The position numbers were made by a program, and so were the translations under genes. A DNA stretch of 64,000 nt from the NCBI GenBank assembly GCA_041402125.1, contig JAWKSY010000006.1:251298-315297 (forward strand). The letters are read 5' to 3'. Position 1 is the stretch's first letter. Each line of letters starts with the position of its first letter. This stretch comes from JAWKSY01 sp041402125 (GTDB taxonomy: Bacteria > Planctomycetota > GCA-002687715 > DRQF01). Under the pieces are notes generated by a model. It searched no databases and was not told the DNA's origin. It was given only the letters and a program-made list of their open reading frames with translations. Below, in pieces: positions 56,884 to 64,000 of the stretch.

Positions 56884-57336
56884 TCAGGCACCCAGGAACG
56901 AGAACCAGTCGTCAACCGAGACGTCTTCTTCGACGCGCCACGAGGCGAGGAAGTGGATCATGTCCCTCGTGAACAAGAAGTCCCCGGTCGCCGTCGCGCG
57001 CCGTCGGACCGATTCGACGGCCCGGCTCAGCCGCTGAAGCACCGCGGGACTCGGGTGTCGCCAGATGGGAACCCAGACGCGCCCCGAGGTCTGCTTCAGG
57101 TCACCAAGCTGCTGAAGGAGCCCATCGACGCTCCCTGACGGGAGATCGAACAGACGAAAGATCCGGTCCTCAAGATCATCCTGATTCTCCCGTTCCGCAA
57201 CGAGCTCGAACCAGAACTCCCGCTCGGGAGTCTCGAGAGCGCAGACGCCCGCGCGCGGTCCATCATACCAGTCGAAGATGATCGCCCTGCGCGTCACCCA
57301 GCGAGCGATATCGACTCTGGTCGGTCGCAATCCCAT
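56884..57336 (-). CDS. Small hypothetical protein, possible immunity-type protein
   Basis: 150 aa, no signal or membrane helix; acidic and aromatic-rich (IIFDWYDGPRAGVCALETP, FWFELVAERENQDDLED). AAGGAGGTG directly abuts the ATG at 57336, which makes that spacing too short, so a TTG two codons later (57330, eight bases from the Shine-Dalgarno) may be the true start. Size and context among Imm21- and DUF4279-like genes suggest an immunity or stress protein, which is only inferred. Confidence 0.5.
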   Translation of the reverse strand: MGLRPTRVDIARWVTRRAIIFDWYDGPRAGVCALETPEREFWFELVAERENQDDLEDRIFRLFDLPSGSVDGLLQQLGDLKQTSGRVWVPIWRHPSPAVLQRLSRAVESVRRRATATGDFLFTRDMIHFLASWRVEEDVSVDDWFSFLGA

Positions 57337-57588
57337 CACCTCCTTGCCCGACAGAGGGCGTCGATGAACGAATCCTATATCCCCACCCGGACCTGGGTCG
57401 ATGGCGCCTTCACCTGACGGGGAATTCGACAAGCTCCCCGCCTTGCCGCGAAGCCCGCGGATCGAGGCCCGGCCCTACGAGAGGCCGGTCGTTACCAGGT
57501 CAGAAGCGGTCGCCGAGTTGGGCGAGGACGCGATCAGCGAGGGGGCGCATTCGTCGGCGGTCGGATGCGGTGGCCGGTGCGTCGGCCC

Positions 57589-57897
57589 CTACGACTTCCT
57601 CGTCGAAGGCGACCGATTCGACCGTCGAAGGTACCAGATGCCAAACAGCAGCCCGAGAACGGCGCCAAGCAGCGACAGTGCGGCGACCGTGACCGGAAGC
57701 TCGATCCAGAAGACGCGATTGAGGAGCCTCTCAAGCCGATCGCTCGGCTCGGGGCCTCCCTTGAGATTCACCTGGTTCAACGCCACCAGGACCGCGAAGA
57801 TCGCGATCACGCCGCTCGCCCCCGCGACCAGCCCAGCCGCCGTGAACAAGGCGAGCAGAAGACCTCTCACCATGCTCTTGGTCTTCGCGCCGCCCAT
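57589..57897 (-). CDS. Small two-helix membrane protein, hypothetical
   Basis: 102 aa with two transmembrane helices (LLLALFTAAGLVAGASGVIAI, VTVAALSLLGAVLGLLFGIW) and a basic tail (RRSNRSPSTRKS). ATG at 57897 taken; a second ATG at 57873 is in frame. Neither has a clear ribosome site. No family was recognised. It lies in the run of small minus-strand genes. Confidence 0.5.
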   Translation of the reverse strand: MGGAKTKSMVRGLLLALFTAAGLVAGASGVIAIFAVLVALNQVNLKGGPEPSDRLERLLNRVFWIELPVTVAALSLLGAVLGLLFGIWYLRRSNRSPSTRKS

Positions 57898-58111
57898 GAC
57901 CGCGGCTGCCGGCCCGCCCCGTGTGGACTTGCCGGCAGCCCGTTTCGAAGCCTACCCCGACAGCTTCCCCCGTTTCGAGGGGTCTCCGGGAGCGGGGGCT
58001 GAAGGGGGCTCGTCCGCGGCAAGACTCGAGGCCCGACACGGAAAAGGCGGACGAGGGGCAAGACGTGGAGCACGCTCAGCGGAGGCAGATTCCATGAGCC
58101 ATCGCGGCGAC

Positions 58112-58753
58112 TCATCGCAAGACCCAGGTCCCGAGGACGACTCCACTCGAAGTGCCCTCGACATGCAGCTCGCCGAGCCTGAGGCTCACGTCGAGCCACT
58201 CCGTCCTCATCCTCTGCTCGATCTCCTCAGCATCGATGTTCCTCGCATCGCCGACCAGACCCCCATCGGCATCGAAGACGATGCGCCGCGCACTGTCGGA
58301 TCCCCACTCCCCCCACGGCCCCAGGAGGAATCTCTCTCCGCTCTTGCTCGTCTCGCCGCTCCATCCCTCGAGGCGCTCTCCATGGCGTAGAGCTCGGTGA
58401 AGGTCATCACCATGCCGCTCGAGATAGAGCCACACGCAGAAGTCGTCGACCTTCCAGTTCGACCAGGTCAGAAACACCGCGAGCGCGAGCGCCGACAAGA
58501 CGACGAACGGATTCCGGCGCCTGACGCCATCGATCGCTCCGACGATGAACAGCATCACGATCCAGACCAGGCCGCCGAGCGGCAAGAGAAGGGAAGCCAG
58601 GATCGGCCAGGTGTTGGGAACGATCGAGAAGCACTGCGTCATGCAGAACAGGAAGGCAACGAACGCCACCGCCGAGTAGGCCAACAGGCCGCCCACCGGA
58701 GAGGTGAGCTTCTGATACCAGCGCTCTGAGCCCGTGGTCGCCGGTTCCGTCAT
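58112..58753 (-). CDS. Membrane-associated hypothetical protein
   Basis: 213 aa. Three hydrophobic segments in the first half (GLLAYSAVAFVAFLFCMTQ, ILASLLLPLGGLVWIVMLFI, PFVVLSALALAVFL) and an acidic C-terminal soluble domain (VFDADGGLVGDARNIDAEEI). GGGGAGAGG lies eight bases before the ATG at 58753. No family was recognised. Confidence 0.55.
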   Translation of the reverse strand: MTEPATTGSERWYQKLTSPVGGLLAYSAVAFVAFLFCMTQCFSIVPNTWPILASLLLPLGGLVWIVMLFIVGAIDGVRRRNPFVVLSALALAVFLTWSNWKVDDFCVWLYLERHGDDLHRALRHGERLEGWSGETSKSGERFLLGPWGEWGSDSARRIVFDADGGLVGDARNIDAEEIEQRMRTEWLDVSLRLGELHVEGTSSGVVLGTWVLR

Positions 58754-58965
58754 CGAAGGCACCTCTCCCCGCTGGCCTCGGCATCGTCGATCGTCGTGCC
58801 CGAAGGGCCGAGCCCGACGGGAATGCTATCCCACGACTCCCTCCGACCGCGAACGATCTCTGGAGATGGGGAGGCGTCGGGGGCGAGCGCGCGAAGCGGC
58901 GCACTTGTCGGAGGATGCGGGGTTCGGCGCGAGCGCGCATTCAAGCAGCTTGGGACGGGGCGCGC

Positions 58966-59358
58966 TCAGCCACGGCCGCCATCTTGGACCAACGTCGCGA
59001 TGAGCAGACTCGGATCGTTCGGTTCGACCGGACACCAACCGCCTTCGGTCAGTCGTTCAAACTGTTGATGTCGTCGAGCTCCGTCCCCGCGGAGGACGGC
59101 CCGCACCGGCGAGACCCAATCGTGCTGGCACTGAGGCAGTGGATCACCGATGTCCACCCAGGCCCCTGCCTCCACCCCGAGGTCCGCGCAGAAGCTCTTC
59201 GCATCCGCGACCGAGGAGAACCAGTGGTCGAACTCGCAGGGGCCATCGACCTCGGACCTGCGGCCGAAGACGTAGACCCCCTCGCCATCGGTCTCGGACA
59301 CGATCAGCCATCGCACGCCGTCTTCGTTCTGCCTCGCTCTCGCGATCCAGCGACTCAA
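58966..59358 (-). CDS. Small hypothetical protein, immunity-like
   Basis: 130 aa, no signal or membrane helix. It contains a Trp/aromatic-rich beta pattern (RWLIVSETDGEGVYVFGRR, FDHWFSSVADAKSFC). It starts with TTG at 59358, with GGAGGGG seven bases upstream. Size and context fit immunity proteins but no family was recognised. Confidence 0.5.
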   Translation of the reverse strand: MSRWIARARQNEDGVRWLIVSETDGEGVYVFGRRSEVDGPCEFDHWFSSVADAKSFCADLGVEAGAWVDIGDPLPQCQHDWVSPVRAVLRGDGARRHQQFERLTEGGWCPVEPNDPSLLIATLVQDGGRG

Positions 59359-59432
59359 GGAGGTGCCCCTCCGCCTGCGGTAGCGTGAAGGATCCTACAT
59401 CGTCTCGCGCCAGGCGGGGCGATTGGTCGTCA

Positions 59433-59822
59433 TCAAGCGTTCGGCCCCAGATCTAAGTCGGTAAAATCGTAGACCTGAAGATCCAGCGCAATCTCGAGCG
59501 CAGCGAGGTCGGCCAATCGGGCCCCGGAAAGGTGGAGTCCAACCTGGCGCTTTCCGTACACGGCACAGCCAAACTGGACTGGTAGCGTCGTCGACCGCGT
59601 TCTGATCAGGTGAGCGGCATGCAGCATCAGCCTGAAGGTGCGATCGACGTGCGCATCCAGGTCGACGCCTTCAGCGCGAGACGAGAGCCTGAAGTATCGC
59701 TCTCCAAACATGACTCGATCGTCGATCTCCAGCTGCTCCCTCGCGGCAAGCTCGCGCGCCTCTGCAGGGAGCGAAAACTTCTCGGGCACGGGCCCGATCG
59801 TGAGGACCACGAATGTACTCAT
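59433..59822 (-). CDS. DUF4279-like protein
   Basis: 129 aa. The pattern FSLPAEARELAAREQLEID, a middle LMLHAAHLIRT and the end LHLSGARLADLAALEIALDLQVYDF (split in reading) resemble DUF4279 proteins (a beta-alpha fold ending in LS-x-L-x-x-LA and D-x-Y). GAGG precedes the ATG at 59822. It starts 50 bp after the Imm21-like gene on the same strand, probably one unit. Family members are often found with immunity genes; function unknown. Confidence 0.5.
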   Translation of the reverse strand: MSTFVVLTIGPVPEKFSLPAEARELAAREQLEIDDRVMFGERYFRLSSRAEGVDLDAHVDRTFRLMLHAAHLIRTRSTTLPVQFGCAVYGKRQVGLHLSGARLADLAALEIALDLQVYDFTDLDLGPNA

Positions 59823-59871
59823 GAGACGTCCTCGATGTTCAGGCCGGTCGGTCGCGGCGTTGGCGCGCCAA

Positions 59872-60387
59872 TCAAAGAGCGCCATCTCGGAGTCGAAAGA
59901 GCATCGCCATGGCCTCGTCCGGCAGGCGATGCAACTCGACCCGACAGCTCACCATGGGCCAGTCGAGGGAGAAGGCAAGCGACGGTCCTCGCTCCGCGCC
60001 GGGATAGGCCGAATCAAAGACGCACATCTGACCGGTCTCGAGCGGCCCCAGGAGGCACTCCTGGAGCACTCTCTCGGGCGGCAGTGAAAGCGCGCCCTCG
60101 ATCTGCCCCACGCTCTCCCCGTAGATCCAGCTCACGATCTGAATCTCGCCGTCGACCGGCCGAAGTGAGATTGCTCCGCCCTCTGGATCGATCACGAGGA
60201 CCGGCATGCCTCGGAGAACGAGGAGCTCGACCAACTCGGTGCTTTCGCAGGCGACACCATAGTCCGACCCATCTCGGGGATCGTCCGACTTCATGTTGTC
60301 GACCCCGAACCAATCGTCGATGACTCTCATCGGCAAGCAGCAGAACGGCCCGCCGTCGGTCGTGATCCACTCATTCGGCGGTCTCAT
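59872..60387 (-). CDS. Imm21-like immunity protein
   Basis: 171 aa. The N-terminal half (WITTDGGPFCCLPMRVIDDW then SDYGVACESTELVELLVLRG, then VLVIDPEG) matches the Imm21 immunity family. Imm proteins bind and neutralise polymorphic toxins. The ATG at 60387 follows GGAAGGGG. Downstream on the same strand is the DUF4279-like gene. No toxin gene is in sight, so it may protect against toxins made by neighbours. Confidence 0.65.
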   Translation of the reverse strand: MRPPNEWITTDGGPFCCLPMRVIDDWFGVDNMKSDDPRDGSDYGVACESTELVELLVLRGMPVLVIDPEGGAISLRPVDGEIQIVSWIYGESVGQIEGALSLPPERVLQECLLGPLETGQMCVFDSAYPGAERGPSLAFSLDWPMVSCRVELHRLPDEAMAMLFRLRDGAL

Positions 60388-60602
60388 CGCGCCCCCTTCC
60401 GTTGTTCCGCTCACGCCAGTTCTTCCCGCTGCGCTGCATGTCCCGCCCCGCTGGCTTCGGCGTGCGCGACCGATCCTACTCCCCGCCGCGAGTGGAGTTG
60501 GTGCACGAATCCTCTATTCGAGTCGCGGCAGCGCGACAGCGTTGGACACGGGCCGTGTAGGATCAGCGTGCAATCCTTTGCAGACGACAAGGGGCGCCGA
60601 GA

Positions 60603-61346
60603 ATGCGAGACATGATTCAGCGAGTGTTCGAGAAGCAGGACCGTGGCCCGGGCCGCGCCGTTGCGCTTTCGATCCAAGCCCTGATCGTGGCGTCTCTCGT
60701 GATCTTCGCGGTTCAGACACTCCCTGATCTTGGCGACACCGTTCGGCATGCGCTTCAGATCGCCGAGGTCGTCATCGTTGCGATCTTCACGGTCGAGTAC
60801 TCGCTCCGGGTCTACGCAGCCGAAGATCGCCGAGGGTTCATCTTCAGTTTCTTCGGACTCGTTGACCTCGTCGCAATCCTCCCCTTCTACCTCTCGCTGG
60901 GACTCGACCTCCGGACGCTGCGGGTCGTTCGGCTTCTGAGACTCTTCCGAATCCTCAAGCTCGCACGATACAGCGTCGCGATGCGACGGCTCCATCGTGC
61001 ATTCCTCCTCGCCCGTGAGGAACTCGTCCTCTTCCTCTCAGCGACCGGGATCGTCCTTTACCTTGCCGCCGTCGGGATCTACTACTTCGAGCGGGACGCT
61101 CAGCCCGACACCTTCAAGTCCGTGTTCCACAGTCTTTGGTGGGCTGTCGTGACATTGACGACCGTCGGCTACGGCGACGCCTACCCCCTCACGGTCGGCG
61201 GGAGGTGCTTCACCTTCGTCGTGCTTGTGGTCGGGTTGGGCATCGTTGCGCTGCCTGCGGGAATCCTCGCTTCTGCCCTGTCGGAGGCTCGCAGGATGGA
61301 GGGCAGCACGCCGGAGCCGGTGGACGACGAACCGACGCCGAACTGA
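60603..61346 (+). CDS. Voltage-gated potassium channel
   Basis: 247 aa. Six membrane helices with an S4 voltage sensor (RTLRVVRLLRLFRILKLAR) and the selectivity filter TTVGYGD near 185-192. The length matches bacterial Kv channels of the KvAP type without cytoplasmic RCK domain. It opens on membrane depolarisation and passes K+. It is divergent from the Imm21-like gene. GGGG lies upstream of the ATG. Confidence 0.88.
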   Translation: MRDMIQRVFEKQDRGPGRAVALSIQALIVASLVIFAVQTLPDLGDTVRHALQIAEVVIVAIFTVEYSLRVYAAEDRRGFIFSFFGLVDLVAILPFYLSLGLDLRTLRVVRLLRLFRILKLARYSVAMRRLHRAFLLAREELVLFLSATGIVLYLAAVGIYYFERDAQPDTFKSVFHSLWWAVVTLTTVGYGDAYPLTVGGRCFTFVVLVVGLGIVALPAGILASALSEARRMEGSTPEPVDDEPTPN

Positions 61347-61367
61347 CTGGGCAGCTCTGGCCAGGGT

Positions 61368-61928
61368 TCACTCGCCGCCGTTGACCCACGCGACCTCACG
61401 GTCAATGCCCGTCAGGTCCGCGTTCTGCACCGCTCGGTGAATTCCCGGTCCTTCGAAGTAGGCGATCGTCTCTTCCTCATCTTGAGCGAACTTCACCAGC
61501 TTGCGAATCAACTCGAACCCGAGGTGCAGGGCGCCGTCTTTCGTCGAAACTCCAGTCAGGCTAAGTGAATTGCCGGAAGCGGCCTCGACAACGAGTTCGG
61601 CTGGGACGCCTTGGTCCGCAACCAGAGCTGCTGTCGCGAGTTCGTGCCCCCACGCCCTAAGGACCGGCTGGCCGTCATTGACCGAGGCGAAGATTGAGAT
61701 GACCAGCACTCCTGGCTGGAATTCCGCGACAGAGGTTCTTCCCTTCTCGCTGTCGATCTGGCGGTACCAGCAGCCGGTTGACCCCTCGAGGTTACTGCCA
61801 AGATCAACCAGCGGCTTCGCGTCCTTCGCAGACTCAGACGCGTCTCGCGAACAGCCCCACGCCACGACCAAGGACATGAACACCACGCTCGCGCGCTCGA
61901 GGTATCGAAGGCTGTTCGTGCCAATCAT
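61368..61928 (-). CDS. Lipoprotein, hypothetical
   Basis: 186 aa. Signal with lipobox (VVFMSLVVAWGC). The mature part is acidic and beta-rich (VLVISIFASVNDGQP, LAYFEG-like end IAYFEGPGIH). ACGGAG precedes the ATG at 61928 by seven bases. No family recognised. It is convergent with the K+ channel, 21 bp away. Confidence 0.6.
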   Translation of the reverse strand: MIGTNSLRYLERASVVFMSLVVAWGCSRDASESAKDAKPLVDLGSNLEGSTGCWYRQIDSEKGRTSVAEFQPGVLVISIFASVNDGQPVLRAWGHELATAALVADQGVPAELVVEAASGNSLSLTGVSTKDGALHLGFELIRKLVKFAQDEEETIAYFEGPGIHRAVQNADLTGIDREVAWVNGGE

Positions 61929-62033
61929 TCACCCACTCCGTACCCCCTACGCCAAGCCCGATCTTATCGTACCGCCAAGGCGCCTGGGCGCGGCGAACGG
62001 ACGCACGCTGAGCGCAGGTAGATCCTGGGAGGC

Positions 62034-62501
62034 TCAGTCGCCGATCTCGGCCACAGCCACCACGTCATCCTCTGTCGCCGCCACGCCATCGGCCCCGAGG
62101 GTTCGGACCTCTACGCGAGCGGGCCCCGACAGGAGCGTGAGCTTGACCTTCCGCCCGTGCTCGTCGAGAGGCCATCCGCTGTCGTCGAGCGGGAACGACG
62201 GTCGATCCCAGGTCGAGTCCCAGGAGTACTGAAGGCGAGAGCGAACGATCTCGTCGGCGACCATCTCCTCCAGCGGGTATGAGGATCGGTCTCTGTTGGC
62301 GAGGAACCAGGCCAACTTGGCAGCTCGCTCGGCGTCGGTTGGCTCCTCATGGCGGCTGAACGCCTTCACGACGACCGCAGCGGCAACGATGGGCACGATC
62401 AACAGGAACGCGAAGCCCACCAGGATGGAGGGCCAGCGCTTCGAGAAGAAGCAGACGATCGTCCCGCCGGTGACGAGGTAGGTGACGATGTAGACCCACA
62501 T
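62034..62501 (-). CDS. Membrane-anchored hypothetical protein
   Basis: 155 aa. Two hydrophobic segments near the start (VYIVTYLVTGGTIVCFF, SILVGFAFLLIVPIVAAAVVV), then an acidic soluble part (ADEIVRSRLQYSWDSTWD, GADGVAATEDDVVAVAEI). ATG at 62501 taken; a TTG at 62537 would add 12 residues. No clear ribosome site and no family. Confidence 0.5.
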   Translation of the reverse strand: MWVYIVTYLVTGGTIVCFFSKRWPSILVGFAFLLIVPIVAAAVVVKAFSRHEEPTDAERAAKLAWFLANRDRSSYPLEEMVADEIVRSRLQYSWDSTWDRPSFPLDDSGWPLDEHGRKVKLTLLSGPARVEVRTLGADGVAATEDDVVAVAEIGD

Positions 62502-62539
62502 GCCGTGATCGTCGCGTCCCGGCCACCTTGGCGTCAACG

Positions 62540-62730
62540 GTCAAGCAGAGGCGCGTCCGGGAGAGAGAAACCAGCGAGCCTCTCGGAGCGGCGGGGCACC
62601 GCGAGCCCCGTGTCGGCCGCGCGCGGCCTCGCTCTCGCCCTACCGCGCGACGCCCGCCCCACCCCCGCCCGCCGCAACCCGCGCCGCCGTGGGGCCTTCA
62701 GCGCGGCAGGAATGAGAGAAGGCCGCCAGC
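62540..62730 (+). repeat. Upstream repeat region matching 52252-52450
   Basis: Shares GTCAAGCAGAGG, CCGCAACCCG and GGGCCTTCAGC in the same order with the remnant at 52252-52450. It lies between the minus-strand hypothetical gene and the conserved element before the last beta-helix gene, and looks like the intact version of the same upstream region. Confidence 0.4.
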
Positions 62731-62757
62731 GCGAGGATGGCGGCGGCTCCGAGTTCT

Positions 62758-62850
62758 GCTTCCGGCCCGAGCTGCCGCCGGGGTATCCTCGGGGCGACGC
62801 GCCGGTTCAGGCCCGGCCGAGTCCACCTCCCCATCGCCCGTGAGGCGCAC
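62758..62850 (+). repeat. Conserved upstream element, copy B
   Basis: Gap-free counterpart of 54888-54980, directly before the ATG at 62851. It carries TTCCGG at 62760, 18 bp, TATCCT at 62784, which may be the promoter, then CCGGTTCAGGCCCGGC and TCCCCATCGCCCG. GAGG precedes the start codon by six bases. Confidence 0.6.
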
Positions 62851-64000
62851 ATGCAGAAGCTCGCCCTCATTGCTCTCGCGACGATCCTCGTCGGCGGACT
62901 CGCCAGCGGCCAGATGACGATCTACGTGGACGCAGCGGCGACGCCGGGCGGCAACGGAACAGTCGGGAGCCCCTTCGCGCTGATCCAGGACGGCATCGAC
63001 GCGGCCATCGACGGTGACACCGTACAGGTAGCGCCCGGGACCTACCTGGAGAGCCTCGACTTCCTGGGCAAGCGGATCGCAGTCGTCGGAACGGGAGCGG
63101 ACATCACGACGATCGACGGCAGCACGCTGTCCGCTCCGGTTGTGACGATGGACAACGGAGAAGGTGCTGGGACGTTTCTGAAGGGATTCACGATCACGGG
63201 AGGCACCGGCGTGAACCCCAATCCATCGGCACCCGGAGCGTCGTCGGCGGCGGGAGGAATCTACATCTCAAGAGGCGGGATTCCGACGACGCCCCTGACT
63301 CTCGACCCCGTTTCAATCTGCAACTGCAGGATCTCAGGGAACAACGCCGGGAGTGGTGGTGGAATCCTGCTTGTCGGCTGGACGGCCGACCTCGTCGTCT
63401 CCAACTGTGAAATATCTGGCAACTCCGCCACTTTCGCTGGGACACCCGGCAATGGTGGTGGAATCGAAGCTGCCGGAATCTACCTGCGGGTGGAGCGAAC
63501 TTCGATCTCCGGGAACAGCGCGGCCTTGGGAGGGGGCATCCACTGCCAAGGGCAGGGAATCCTTGAAATCGTGGACTGCGAGATCTCGTCAAACGTCGCG
63601 TTCCATCCGTCGCCGGCCTGGGCGGCGAATGGGGGAGGACTGGCGGGAGTGGCCGGGAAATTGACCCTCTCCCGCACGCGCATCTCCAGCAACATGGCGG
63701 AAGGTGCCTATGGCGGTCTGGGCCTATTTGTTTCCGGCTCAGGGGCCGTCATCGACCGCTTCTTCATGGAAGAATGCGAGATCGTCGGCAATATCGCCGA
63801 ATTCTTGGCAGCCGGTGCCGTCACGGCGCAGGGACGAATCACCAGCTCGACAATCTCTGCGAATATCTCGTCGAGCACCGGTGTGGCCGGAGCAACTGGA
63901 TTCGTCTTCTCGCCTCTTACAGCAGCCACTTTGTCCATCGACAACTCGATCATCCGTGGGAACACGATCGGCGACCTCGCCGTGTTTCCGAGCGCAAGCG
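62851..64000 (+). CDS. Secreted right-handed beta-helix protein, 3' end beyond window
   Basis: The frame stays open to the window edge (383 codons). Signal peptide (LALIALATILVGGLASGQ) and then TIYVDAAATPGGNGTVGSPF and IQDGIDAAIDGDTVQVAPG, nearly identical to the gene at 54981. Beta-helix rungs follow (CNCRISGNNAGSGGGIL, NCEISGNSATF, RTSISGNSAALGGGI, DCEISSNVAF). The C-terminal domain is outside the window. GAGG six bases before the ATG supports the start. Confidence 0.82.
   Translation, partial: MQKLALIALATILVGGLASGQMTIYVDAAATPGGNGTVGSPFALIQDGIDAAIDGDTVQVAPGTYLESLDFLGKRIAVVGTGADITTIDGSTLSAPVVTMDNGEGAGTFLKGFTITGGTGVNPNPSAPGASSAAGGIYISRGGIPTTPLTLDPVSICNCRISGNNAGSGGGILLVGWTADLVVSNCEISGNSATFAGTPGNGGGIEAAGIYLRVERTSISGNSAALGGGIHCQGQGILEIVDCEISSNVAFHPSPAWAANGGGLAGVAGKLTLSRTRISSNMAEGAYGGLGLFVSGSGAVIDRFFMEECEIVGNIAEFLAAGAVTAQGRITSSTISANISSSTGVAGATGFVFSPLTAATLSIDNSIIRGNTIGDLAVFPSAS

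Overview
The window is high-GC DNA packed with genes on both strands and most resembles a member of the Planctomycetota. The evidence is its gene content: long TPR-tailed Ser/Thr kinases beside an ECF sigma factor, a sigma factor carrying its own membrane anchor, many large secreted FG-GAP/VCBS and right-handed beta-helix proteins with shared C-terminal domains, and numerous lipoproteins. No rRNA, tRNA, CRISPR array or insertion sequence was recognised.

Layout. 1-184: start of a secreted protein. 381-5028: a winged-helix regulator divergent from a very large gene that joins the DabB-type (NuoL-like) membrane subunit and the DabA (DUF2309) zinc subunit of an inorganic-carbon transporter in one frame. 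5072-9008: two secreted proteins, the second broken by an in-frame TGA. 9143-11128: a Ca2+/Na+ exchanger, a DoxX-like protein and a tiny membrane protein. 11246-14234: a membrane-anchored protein and a TlpA-like lipoprotein whose TGA codon lies at the first Cys of the CxxC motif with a SECIS-like hairpin behind it, so it is probably a selenoprotein. 14471-16175: a truncated aldose-epimerase copy, a BamE-like lipoprotein and the intact galM. 16369-19512: a multidomain secreted DUF6055 protein.

19534-33061 is a signalling block. Three kinase genes overlap by 4 bp each (ATGA, GTGA) and stand opposite an ECF sigma gene. A fourth kinase with a beta-propeller follows, then a DUF1801 protein. The middle kinase of the operon shows local frameshifts. 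33237-35634 holds small membrane proteins and lipoproteins, including a tandem pair of paralogues. 36071-37879 is a compact accessory island: a class II Fic enzyme behind an array of TCGACA half-sites, then a convergent BrnT toxin/XRE antitoxin pair. 37988-45152: a K+/H+ antiporter, a DUF5946 protein, a secreted protein, the membrane-anchored sigma factor and two hypothetical genes.

45349-64000 is dominated by secreted surface-type proteins (two FG-GAP proteins and four beta-helix proteins, the last cut by the window edge). Between the third and fourth beta-helix genes is a run of small genes including an Imm21-like immunity protein and a DUF4279-like protein, plus a voltage-gated K+ channel and lipoproteins. 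Two beta-helix genes share a duplicated upstream region, and a decayed further copy lies near 52252. Apparent themes are envelope display, kinase/sigma signalling, inorganic-carbon and ion transport, and a redox selenoprotein. All functions are read from sequence motifs only.
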